NCBI RefSeq assembly: GCF_016086655.4 | Contig: NC_052131.2 | Span: 33,171,705 to 33,235,704 of the forward strand | From: Lepeophtheirus salmonis | Taxonomy: Eukaryota > Arthropoda > Copepoda > Siphonostomatoida > Caligidae | Length of the DNA: 64,000 bases | Direction of reading: 5' to 3' | Shown here: piece by piece, positions 44,522 through 54,891 of the stretch | How the letters are laid out: each line of letters opens with the position of its first letter | How positions within the stretch are numbered: the first letter of the stretch is position 1 | Position numbers and translations under genes: made by a program | Notes under the pieces: generated by a model | What the model saw: the letters and a program-made list of their open reading frames with translations, nothing else | Told to the model about the DNA's origin: nothing | The model's database searches: none

Positions 44522-47168
44522 ATTAGGGTGGATATTATTTCTTTAATTTGAGAAATGTTGATCTCCGAGAGTGGCAAATTTTTCACTTTAGCTTAAAGTC
44601 ATCTTGTATAAATTTTGAAAAGTTTTGAAAAATATTTAGAGGTTACTCAACGCCTCCAATGCTTTTTTGAAATTATATGATTTAAAAAAAAAGAAGTTTC
44701 GAGCTAAATATCACCTAAACACATCGTGTTACAACAAACCTTATAACACAAGAAATTTATTTAAATAAATTGCCAATCGATTTTTTTAATATTTTTATCT
44801 ACCAACGTTTTGTGCAAATTAATCCAAAAGAGTAAAGACTACCATAACTTGCATTTTTTACTGTATGCCCATCTGTTTGCTCGTAAAAGAAATAATATCC
44901 ACATTTACCATTAATGTGTCCCTAATTATTAGCCATTGTCAATTTATTACTCGAAAAAGAATAACATTAGGATAAATTTGACCTTTTATACACCTTTTAC
45001 TGACATTTTTCAAATTAAAGTAGTTTATTAGCTAAATCCTTTTAATGAATATTAAAGGGGACTAAAGAAATACTCATTGTAAAGACGGTAACCTTTTTCT
45101 GAACTTTACTTGATCCAAAATGTCTTAATAGCCAAATTTCAATCAATAAGTAAAGTAATTAAAACTCATATTATTTTAAACTCAGACAATATTTCTGAGC
45201 ACAGCTATTTTGTTCAAATTTTTCATGATTTTGGGAAAATTTGTGATCAAATTCAAGGCATGTGCTTTGACCCAAAAAAAAAATCAAATTCGGATAGGAC
45301 TGCTAGAGCTCGTATTCTTCTTTAAAAAACTGGGAAAAAAACCTTTAATGTCTTGCATGTAGGCAACATGTTATGGAATTAATCATAAGCACAACATTCA
45401 AGTCATGTTTCGGACCAGACGTCTTCTCCTGATGTTCAAATCTTGAAAAGATTTCAAGAAAAATGGAATTGCATTCATACAGCTAAGTGTGATCCTGAAT
45501 TGAAGATCGTGAAATAGCTAGTCTTGTAGAAGATGTGCGAATAGAGTTCCTTGATTATGAGAATAAATGTATGGAAAAGATCTTCCTCGATACGACCACA
45601 AATAATTCCTTAACCTGGTAATTATATTCCTTAGAAGTGTGTGTCCACGATGTGTAAAATTTATGTCCCCTGGTCCTATACACCACACAGAATGGCTATC
45701 AAAAGTTTTAAATTGACCAAAAATTTGGACGTGTCGATCTCAATTCAAATTTACAACTATAGAAGAGCTAGAATTGAACAATATTTGTGTGTTTATAGAG
45801 CGAATATATTTTTGGAGCTTGGATGTCTGCTATTTAACCCTTAAGTGCACTTAATAATGACCCGAATTTAATAAAATCCCTCCTGAAGTATTCCTTAATT
45901 AATTCAAACATATCAAAGTCAACATAAAAAATAAAAAAATATTTTCAACCACTTAAGGTACTTTTCCGAGGAATTTGTTGGAATAGTTCTACTTGACAGT
46001 GCATTGAGTTTATAATCAAAAAGACGTATAGCAAAGGCCTTGCAACATTTGAGCAATGAAACTCAAGAAATACTTTTCTTTACTCTGAATGAATTAAAAT
46101 ACAAAACTTAGAAAATTTAGCTACAAAATAAACAAAGAAACTGTTTCGAAGTCTGGACCTGCCAAGGTACATTTCTTGAGACAGATTCTGACTTATGGAA
46201 TGATAGACATGACTACCCACAAGCTCTTGATACCATCATTCATTCAAAAGTTGTTAATGATCTTACTGAGCGTAGAGTTGGTCTCATTAAAGAATACAGT
46301 GGTTTACTAACATTCCTCAATTTCTCCTCCAAGTGGTCGAAAAATATCGAAGCTTATATGTCCTTGATTCTAGTAAAAAGACACTGTTAAAATTTTAATT
46401 TAAAAGCATATGAGCAATACAAGTTACTAAAACTTTATTACCTTATATTCAAAATTTAGTTTTATAATAAATTAGGAAAATATATGAAAGTTTTATCATA
46501 AAAATATTTTTATTACGTTATGATATTTCTTATGCTTACCCCAAAATGAAATTGGTCAAAAATGATTATTTTTAAATAAAACTTGACCATAATAATTCTT
46601 TATTACGACTACTACGAAAGTTTTGGATATATAAGATGAATTTTGTTATCAATGCTTTTCTTATAAAAAAAGGTTAGTAAAAGGTCAGAAAAAGGTAAAA
46701 TTTATAGTAATTTAACTATATACATATGTATATATCAAGTAATAAATTGACCATTCCTAATTATTTGGGAAACATAAATAGTAAATATAGATTTAATTCA
46801 TTTAATGGGCAGACAGATGGACATACAGCAAAAAATTCAAGTTATGGGAATATTTGCTTTTTATTTACTAATGAAAACAAAACGTAAGTAGATAAAAATA
46901 TAAAAAAAATCCATTGAATATTTATTTAGCTAAATTTCTTGTGTTATAAGGTTTGTTGTAACACGATCTGCTTAAATGATATTCATGTCAAAACAATCAG
47001 TTTTGACATGAATCGTAAAATTTCACAAATTTGGAGCCGTTGAGCTACCTCTAAATATTTTCAAGACTGTTCAGAATTTATATACAATGTCTTTAGTCTA
47101 AAAGAAAAAAATGTCGACCTTCGGAGCTCAACATTTCTTAAACTTAAAGCATAAGCTCCACCCTAATG
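44522..47168. mobile_element. 2.65-kb element with about 250-bp inverted ends
   Basis: The left end (44522-44772) and the reversed right end (46912-47168) align throughout: TTAGGGTGGA, TAAGAAATGTTGA.CTCCGA, ATATTTAGAGGT.(A/G)CTCAACG, CGTGTTACAACAAACCTTAT and AACACAAGAAATTTA. The arms have diverged unevenly: the right one carries a short perfect hairpin (46986-47010) absent from the left. The interior holds a decayed gene (45110-46390). No clear target duplication was found, and I cannot assign the superfamily. Confidence 0.75.
45110..46390 (+). pseudogene. Decayed gene of unnamed invertebrate family in TIR element
   Basis: Fragments in several frames: FGKICDQIQGMCFDPKKKSN (45233-45290), RHVMELIISTTFKSCFGPDV (about 45368-45425), EIASLVEDVRIEFLDYENKC (45510-45570), LFRSLDLPRYIS (46145-46180), HSKVVNDLTERRVGLIKEYS (46235-46300) and, in another frame, QFLLQVVEKYRSLYVL (46317-46365). 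From memory this order (RH..EL.....F....GP, then a VVND.AERGV.L...F......... Q-FLLQVV..HR end) belongs to a large family of hypothetical proteins found in many copies in invertebrates. No known domain can be named. The flanking long inverted repeats suggest that in this genome the family is carried by a DNA transposon. Confidence 0.55.
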
Positions 47169-47454
47169 TACATATTATTAATGTCCACGCCCATGCTGGA
47201 CATTTATAAGGTTTCCTATGAGTGTAACTCATCCTTGGAATATATATATCTTGAAATGTTATAGGATACGTAATAGACTCAATAATTAAGATAAGGTAGA
47301 CTAGGGGGGGTGCTGTTGTGTAAGAAATTACGAATTTCGTTTATAAATACATAATATACCTATCATTGCTAGTATATTTATATCAGAGGCGGGACATGCC
47401 CTCCAGACTTGTTTTGGAGTGACTCTCATCACGAAAGCTATATGATACGCAGGG

Positions 47455-47530
47455 GCGTATGCAGGGTGTGACCTGGAGGGGCTATAACCCAACCCAATTT
47501 GAGGAATTTTTGCTATTTACTAGAATTTTT
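47455..47530. repeat. GGGGCGTATGCAGGG header repeat
   Basis: GCAGGGGCGTATGCAGGGTG, then GACCTGGAGGGGCTATAACC and CAATTTGAGGAATTTT. It is the same header as at 2591, 3202 and 4340, without the array behind it. Confidence 0.45.
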
Positions 47531-47883
47531 CTTTGGTCAGGATCTTGCATGTAGGACCAAGGTTTTGTAATTTTAAAGACAATGAATAGCAAGTATGTTG
47601 ATTGGACACTGCTTTTTTTTTTATAAGGAAAAATACTATAATGCCAATTATTTAATATGCATTATGGGGACTAATGTAATCAACTATTATCTTTTAGTTT
47701 ACTGAATTAAATTTGCCCTCGTATAAGCACTGATGATGGCAGTTGTTTTGGAAAACCTATAAAACTGTCCTGAAAAAGTAATAAATGAAGTTTCTTGAGA
47801 TAGCTCATACCTCAAAGATAGTATCTTTACAATACAAAAGTTGATTTGGAAATGGGTGCACACCAGACCCGAAACAACAACAC

Positions 47884-48030
47884 ATGAGAATGTTGTTCAA
47901 GCGAAATAAAAAGTATTTCTGGCGTCGTTATGGGACAGTGGATATAATATGGAACCATCATGATACACCTGAATCAAGAAGATCGTCAGCTGAGTGGACA
48001 ACACCCACTGGAAGTCATTTACAAAACTAG
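47884..48030 (+). pseudogene. Mariner transposase scrap, first catalytic region
   Basis: The 48-codon frame reads MRMLFKRNKKYFWRRYGTVD, then IIWNHHDTPESRRSSAEWTT and PTGSHL. It follows the F-K-R-N-K-K-D-F-x-R-R-x-V-T-V/M-D-E-T-W-I-H-H-Y-T-P-E-S segment of irritans/cecropia-type mariners, with the catalytic D followed by I instead of E. Flanking sequence does not continue the protein. Confidence 0.6.
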
Positions 48031-48373
48031 TGTTACAAAAAAGGATCATAACTTCTAAACTAACGGTCAGAATCCAATGAAATTTTGACACGTACTGTTT
48101 GAAGGGGGGGGGGGTTGTTTCTAGCTAAATTACGTAGATCTGTCAAGAATGTTGCCATATATGAGTTAGACAGGGGACTTATTGAGATATATCTTAGGTA
48201 AATAAGTAGAGTGATGAGCACCGGATATCTATTGTGTTTTTCCTATGATATTTTGATAGGTATTTCAATATTCCAAGTTATATTTTGAGCCGAAATAATT
48301 ACTGCTTATTAAAAAATACTAAATGATGTTTTTTAGATAGCTTTTTGTCGAGATTTATTAGGTTATTTAGATG

Positions 48374-49647
48374 CTAGTATGTGCATACATATTGGTACCC
48401 TCAAAAGTTTTTGCTATTTTTATGTTCAGTGCTTGATATTTGATATTTTTTTCATAAAATTCTTGAATATACTTTTAATATGCTTTTACTCAAACAAGAA
48501 GATAAGGCGATTTGAGAGCTTCATTAATCTAAGTGCTTTAAATCTTCCCCTGAGAATCTTTTTAGATGTGATGAATTACTTCAATATTGTCTGGTATGGT
48601 CAAGACAAAAGAACATTCTGTTCAAGTCAGAGAGAAAATTGTTCAATTTTATAAGCATAATCAAAACTATTTCCACACTTCCGAAGAAAAGTGGCCAGGG
48701 AAGTCAAAATTAACCCCAGAACAAAATACTAAGGTGAGTTTATATGATTTAAAGAAGAATGGGATTGTTGTTTCACGAAAAACAATATCTAGAATGCTTC
48801 ACAAAGAAGGCTATCATGGGACACGTCCAAGAAATGCACCATTGCTCAAACTTCGAACCCGTAGATAAACATTAAAGTTTGCCAAAGAACACTTGGAGAA
48901 GGATATAAACTTCTGGGCAACAGTTTTTTGGTCGGACGAAACAAAAATCGATCTTTTTGGTCACATCTCTATCCAGTTCGTTTGGAGGAAATCTGGAGAG
49001 GCATTCTCTCCTCGTAACGCAATACCTACAGAAAAAACATGTTGGGGGATCAATGATGCTTTGGGGATATTTTTCCTCCAAAGGTACAAAAGGTAATTTG
49101 AAATCCTCCACAATTTTTTTTGGCTTTTGTCATCAGATGATATTCCAACATAAGAATTACTAAAATAAATCCACCAAATTTCCATCTTCGTGGCTTCAAA
49201 GTATTAAGATTAAGGTTTTGGACTGGTCTTCGTTCAGTTCAGACCTCAATCCTGTTGAAAATCTTTAGGCTGAGTTCAAAAACCAGAAAACCCAATAATA
49301 TTCTAGACTCTAATCATTTAGTATTGAAAAGTGGCAAAATTTTCCTTCAACAACTTGTTTGAACATAATTGTAAATTATAATAAAAGATTAGTTGAATTA
49401 TTAGAAATAAAGGTTAGACAATTGAGTATTAATGAAAGGGGTGCCAATACTTTTGACATGAATGCTGAAGTTATTGCCTCTAAAATAAAATATATAAATT
49501 TTTCTGTTTATCAAAGTAAACAATGATTAGATCATTAATTAATTATCAATAAACATTTCTTATTATTATCCTATCCTGTTTTTTTTTGTTATACTAATAG
49601 AGTGTCTAAGTAAAAATGTGGGATGCCAATACTTATGCACTTGACTG
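48374..49647 (+). mobile_element. Tc1-like element, internally damaged
   Basis: The left end GTATGTGCATACATATTGGT (near 48377) and the reversed right end CAGTCAAGTGCATAAGTATTGGCATCCC-type sequence (49647 backwards) are diverged inverted repeats. TA lies at 49648-49649; on the left the exact border is uncertain by a few bases. The inner CTTTTGACATGAA block near 49450 is probably an inner terminal-repeat motif. Confidence 0.65.
48587..49300 (+). pseudogene. Tc1-type transposase, broken
   Basis: From 48587: VKTKEHSVQVREKIVQFYKH (start of the paired-like DNA-binding region), then KNGIVVSRKTISRMLHKEGY and GTRPRNAPLLKLRTRR, a stop at 48866, LKFAKEHLEKDINFWATVFW and SDETKIDLFGH (first catalytic Asp), VWRKSGEAFSPRNAIPT. 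The middle catalytic QHDNDPKH motif is absent, and the third motif appears as FSSDLNPVENL (Glu in NPVEN) near 49230, followed by AEFKNQK. Part of the first finger region (about 40 residues after YKHNQN) is also missing. It has at least four stops. The sequence resembles Tc1 elements common in fish and in aquatic arthropods. Confidence 0.8.
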
Positions 49648-49654
49648 TATATAT

Positions 49655-50960
49655 ACGACAAAAACTATGTAAATATTTGTTAAATATATTTATAATTAAT
49701 GAACGACTTATATGCCTAAGTTATTCGAAGGATACTGTAGAATAATTGTTAAAGATATCGTTTTGCTTACTACATAAGACTCATATATGTATATTGTACA
49801 ATATCAAGGACTCGAGTAGGAGAGAAACTTGTTTATATATATATATTATATGTAGTTTTGCCTTTGTATTTATCACAACGTTGAATTTGAGGATATGTAT
49901 CCTACCCATTACAAGTGAGTTGTGGGATGATTCAATTTCCAATTCCAAATTACATATTTAAAAGGTACTTAGAGAACCCTTCCTTATATTTTATGTTTTT
50001 AGCTTTTGCTCAAACATTAGTATTTGTGAGAGACGTAATTTATGAGAGTCAATTACAATTAAGATATGAATATATTATTATATTTGTAAATGCATCGAAT
50101 AATATGGGCAAAGAAAGAATTAGAAGAGGAAAAACGGTTGATGGATGTGTTTTTTCTTCTTCTTTGTTCATTATTTAATCAGTCGTGGCTGTGTTAACAT
50201 TTCCCTCTAAAAAAAGAATTCGCCCCTATCTTTGCTATAAATTGATTTAGAAATGCATAATAAAATAAATCTAAATGAATTTAAATATACTTGTAATATT
50301 TTCATTGCACTCATATGACTATATATTAAATATGAAAGGTTCTCATCTTTATTGCAGTTATTCATTTTCTCCCTCCAAAATCATTCAATAAACAGCTGAT
50401 ATTAACCAGGGTCTTAATTCAGGTTTGTTAAATGTCTCACTCCCGTCTTCTTCTCGCTCTATTACAAAGAACTTCTATCTAAATATACGACAGACCACAT
50501 CATCTCCTGTTAAGAGCTCTGAACAATTCAAAACAGTTAAGAAAAGTTGGATTTTGGGTTCATTATCTGTTTTTTATTTATTGGGAAAGTTTGAACGATA
50601 AAATAAAGGTGACGACTTGAAAAGTACATACAAAACATTAAGGGGGAAAATTGGATTGGTGGGATAAGAAAGAAATGATAACAGTTAGTTCATCTGAAAA
50701 TGATTGGTCTTTCAGAATGGGATTTGGAGGAATGATTATTTCATTCGAAAATGGGTTTAATAAAAAGTTCATCACGATGGATATATTTAGATTTTCTAAC
50801 CAGAAAATGTATTTATTAAGAACAAAAAAAAATCAAAATCTGTTATGGAGTCAAATTAAAAAAAAAAAAAAAAGAAGTAGAGAAGAATACTGCATTAATA
50901 TAAATATTGAATTTGACAATATTCTGGAGTAAATAAATAGTGTTGTGATAAATAAGAATA
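49655..50960. other. No gene recognised; one R1 repeat fragment
   Basis: Short open frames at 49746-50178 and 50651-50932 have no motif. A fragment of dispersed repeat R1 (GGATTTTGGGTTCATTATCT, GGGAAAGTTTGAACGATAAA, ATAAAGGTGACGACTTG) is at 50548-50625. An A-run at 50860-50875 lies downstream of the secreted-protein gene, on the opposite strand to its transcript. Confidence 0.45.
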
Positions 50961-50966
50961 CTCCAA

Positions 50967-53499
50967 TTAGTAACGAGAATAATATTGTTGAGATGCTTCG
51001 GATCTTCCATTAACTGGAGAACCATAGCTGGATAAAGATGCACTACTTCCTCCTCCAGATACGCCACTTCCTCCGGATGAAGAAGATCCACCAGAAATTC
51101 CACTTCCTCCAGTAAAAGATGATCCACCAGAAACTCCACTTCCTCCAGCGAAAGATGATCCACCGGAAACTCCATTTCCTCCAGCGGAGAAAGATCCACT
51201 GGAAGCCCCACTTCCTAATCCAGCACCACCTGCACTACTTACACCAGCACCACCTGCACTGGCACCACCTGTGCTACTTACTCCAGCACTACCTGCACCA
51301 GCCCCACCTGCGCCAGCACAAACAACTCTTTGTACGTTTTGACAAGATTGACGTGGAACAGAAGTACATTGTTGACGAGGAACTGATGTACATTGTTGAC
51401 GAGGAACATTTTGACAAACTTGGCTAGGTACATTGGTACATTGTTGTTTTGGAACGGCAGTACATTGTTGTCTTGGCACGTTTTGACAAGATTGTTTAGG
51501 TAGAGATTTACATTCCTGCTTTTGGACTTGACGGGGGATGTTTTGACATTGTTGTCTGGGAACGTTCTGACATTCTTGTTTTGGAACGTTCTGGCATTGT
51601 TGTTTTGGGACAGCCTTACAATCTTGTCTTTGGACTTGACGTGGAACATTCTGGCACTGCTGTCTTGTAACATATTGACATTCTTGTCTTTGCACTTGTT
51701 TTGGAACGGCCTGACATTGTTGTTTGGGGACATTTTGACAGTTTTGTTGTGGAACAGTTTGACATTTTTGTTGTGGAACAGTCTGACATTTTTGTTGGGG
51801 GACGGACTTGCATTCTTGACGCTGGACCTGTCTGGGAACACTATTGCAGACTTGACGTGGAATGTTTTGACAGTTTGTGGTAGGGACGTTTCGACACAAT
51901 TGTTTTGGAATATTTTTGCAACTTTCCCTTTGAACTTGTCGGGGTACGGTTTGACATTGTTGTTTTGGAACACTTTTGCAATTTTGTCTTTGAACTTGGC
52001 GAGGTACACTTTGGCATTGTTGACGAGGAATACTTTGACATACTTCTTCTTCAACACGACGTGGTACATTTTGGCAGGATTGTGTGGGAACAACACCACA
52101 TTCTTGTTTTGGAACACTTCTACATTGTGTTGAGCAGCCGCCTCCAGCTCCTCCTGATCCTCTGTAGTAACTTGGAGCTCCATAGGATGGTCTTGGGCTT
52201 TGATTGGAGCATACTTGTCTACACTCTTGAGCCGTAACCGTCTGACATTGTTGTTGATTCACAGTAGAACATTGCTGTTCATACTTAATCATGTACTGTA
52301 TTTGGCATTTCCTATCTTGAACAGTGTTACATACTTCTTCATTTACAGTGTTTGTAACGGTTTCACATTGTTGTTCCTTGACAATGCTACATTGTTGCTC
52401 ATTGACAGTTTCCGTGACGGTTTCACACTGTTCTTCAGTTGCTGTAGTACATTCTTCTTTATTGACTGTAGAGCATTGCTCTTCGTTGACAGTAGAGCAT
52501 TGCTCTTCATTCACAGTATCAGTCACAGTGGAGCATACCTGTTCATTGACTGTTGAGCAAGATTGTTCATTGACTGTTGAGCATACTTGTTCATTGACTG
52601 TTGAGCATACTTGTTCATTAACAGTAGAGCATACTTGTTCGTTGACTGTATCTGTAACAGTATTGCATACTTGTTCATTGACAGGTGAGCATTGTTGTTC
52701 ATTGACGGTATCAGTGACTGTAGAGCATTGCTGTTCACTAACTGTAGAGCATTGTTGCTCATTCACTGTGGTACATTGTTGTTCGTTAACAGTAGAACAT
52801 TGCTGTTCATTCACGGTTTCTGTAACTGTGTTACACTCTTCCTCTGTTGTGGTACTGCACACTTGTTCATTGACTGTTGAACATTGTTGCTCATTGACTG
52901 TGGAACACTGCTGTTGATTAACAGTGGAACATTGTTGTTCATTAACTGTGGAACATTGTTGTTCATTAACTGTAGAGCATTGTTGATCATTTACAGTAGA
53001 ACAAACTTGTTCAACAGTTGTAGAGCATCCGGCTCCACCAGCACCTGCTCCTCCAGCTCCTGCACCTCCAGCACCAAATCCTCCTGCCCCACCAGCTCCA
53101 GATCCTCTGGCTCCGCCAGCACCAAATCCTCCTGCTCCACCAGCACCAAATCCTCCGGCTCCACCAGCACCAAATCCTCCGGCTCCACCAGCACCAAATC
53201 CTCCGGCTCCACCACCGACGCTTGCACTAAGTGAAGATGAGCCTAAAGAAGATGAAGAACTTGTGAAAGAAGCACTACCACTACTTTGAGCAGATGATAT
53301 ACCTGATCCACTTCCACCTGATAGAATAGTCCCGCTAGGAGCACCATAAGAGGATTGACGTCTCGAAATTCGTCTAGATGACGAGAGTGACAAACAGATT
53401 GCCAACAAAATAAACGTCTGAAAAAAGAAAATGAAAATAGTATGTGGTGATTAATAATTTAGATTTTGTGGAGTCTTCCTATCTTACTGTGGTTCTCAT
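50967..53499 (-). CDS. Secreted protein with two mirror-image 32-cysteine blocks
   Basis: Two coding exons, 53499-53488 (MRTT) and 53417-50967, joined across a 70-nt GT-AG intron, give 820 residues. Signal peptide MRTTTFILLAICLSLSSS; Ser-rich 19-70; Gly-rich GGAGGFGA repeats 71-134; block 1 C135-C407, unit CSTVNEQQ (acidic); linker 408-431 containing RPSYGAPSYYRG, resilin-like; block 2 C432-C704, unit CQNVPRQQ (basic); Gly/Ser tail ending QQYYSRY. Each block has 32 Cys and spans 273 residues. Gaps in block 1 are 8x8, 12, 3x8, 12, 8, 12, 4x8, 12, 3x8, 12, 8, 12, 8, 12, 8, 8, 4; block 2 has exactly the reverse. The frame is fully open over 2.45 kb and the repeats vary between units, so it looks functional. 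Inference: an extracellular structural protein (cuticle, cement, filament or egg-coat) folding as a disulfide-laddered hairpin. I do not recognise a named family. The exact tissue and partner are unknown. Confidence 0.9.
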
Positions 53500-53552
53500 G
53501 GTTCAAGCTTCTAGCTTGACTGGGTTCTATGCTCAAGTTGAGGGTTGAACAG

Positions 53553-53589
53553 ACTGATGTTGTTCAAACATTTTCTTTCCACTTTTATA
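53553..53589 (-). promoter_or_regulatory. TATA box and initiator of the cysteine-ladder gene
   Basis: On the minus strand TATAAAAG occupies 53589-53582, and the arthropod initiator core TCAGT occupies 53557-53553, with the initiator A 34 bases after the first T of TATA. Transcription from there would give a 5' UTR of about 56 bases before the ATG at 53499. Spacing and motifs fit a strong, tissue-regulated core promoter. Confidence 0.6.
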
Positions 53590-53599
53590 TTCAAATAAT

Positions 53600-54885
53600 T
53601 ATAATAATATAATATTAATAAAAAACAACTAAGCTGACGCTCAAAAATAGAAATATTCTCAAATTTAGACAACTGGTCTAAAAAAGTGCTCTTTTTAATT
53701 TTTGATTTTTTTAAGGTCAAGTCATTCGTACCCATCACACGCCCTATTAGAAAATCCTAGTATGTAATTTTTATTATCTCATGCAAACACACATGTAAGG
53801 AAAACTTTATTGCGAGTATTAAAGAGGTGTAAGAAGGAATGACAAAATGGAAAATTGGTTCTTGAGTGTCGTTGTTGTACTATCTGGGGAAAAGTCCTAC
53901 TTATAATTTTTTGTAAATTTCATTGATTTATCCTTTATATTTATTTCAAAACCCAAGTTTAAAGTGATCTCACTTTTATGGACTTATGGTACACGTACAA
54001 TAAAACTCCTGAGCTTGAGTTTTTCTACACTTGAATCTTTACAAAGGAGAGAAAACATTGAATATTTTTATTTTATGGATTGATTGGATCTCTCATGCAT
54101 TTAATTTACTCTACTTCCATGGATTATTCTAATAATCCACTCAACTTTTTCATCAGTTGCGGACAACGGACTCAACATACATCACTCTAGTTTATAAACT
54201 AATTTTTTAAGGCCTTATTCTCATCTAAACCCCTGAAAGTATTGTCTCATGGACTAAAGCAACTATTTCTATTAAAATTTCCATTTTCTAGGTATATCGT
54301 ACATGATGTTTTTATTTTATTTTTGCCTCCTCTGTCCTTTTCATATCGGGTAACAGTACAAAACTGTTTAAATGACTATATTCAAACATCTTTATAATAA
54401 TCATTCAACTCTTTACTTAGACTTGAACCAAGTTAAATCTAATTTAGATGGTTAAACATGACAAATTAAAGTGTTAAAGTGTGATTACGAGAAGTTACTA
54501 ATAATAGTATGTCGAGTGACCTCTTTGCCTTAGACATTTTTCTTTCTATAAATTCATGAAAAGTCTGAACTTTTTGTGTGGAACAAAGACTTTTATTCGA
54601 CCAAAATCCCAAATTTTTATACGTATATGTTAAAGAGAATTATTTCATTAAAAAAATATAATGATAAATAATGATTCTAAGCTTATAAATTTCATAATAT
54701 TAACATCCGTCCCTTGGTCTTAAACCGACACTTTTTCCATATGTTAACTCTTTGGAGATCAAAATTCGATTACCCTGTTATATAGTAATGATGATTATCA
54801 TAACGACAGACTACTTACATACTAGTAGAAACCATACATGGGGCAAATTTTCATGATAACAAACTGTTAACATGCAAGTACAACG
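53600..54885. other. No gene recognised
   Basis: AT-rich sequence upstream of the cysteine-ladder gene. No open frame or repeat could be supported; it may contain its enhancers, but nothing specific is visible. Confidence 0.5.
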
Positions 54886-54891
54886 TGCGTA

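Noticed and set aside
51119..53234. Many plus-strand and alternative-frame open frames (for example 51522-52133, 52324-52917, 52884-53234)
   Set aside because: They are shadows of the 24-bp and 36-bp coding repeats of the minus-strand secreted protein. A repetitive, stop-poor gene opens the other frames too. Only the called frame has a signal peptide, promoter and a regular Cys lattice.
50967..53417. CRISPR-like array, because of regular short repeats
   Set aside because: Repeat length follows codon units (24 or 36 bp), there are no unique spacers, the frame is open throughout, and the context is eukaryotic.
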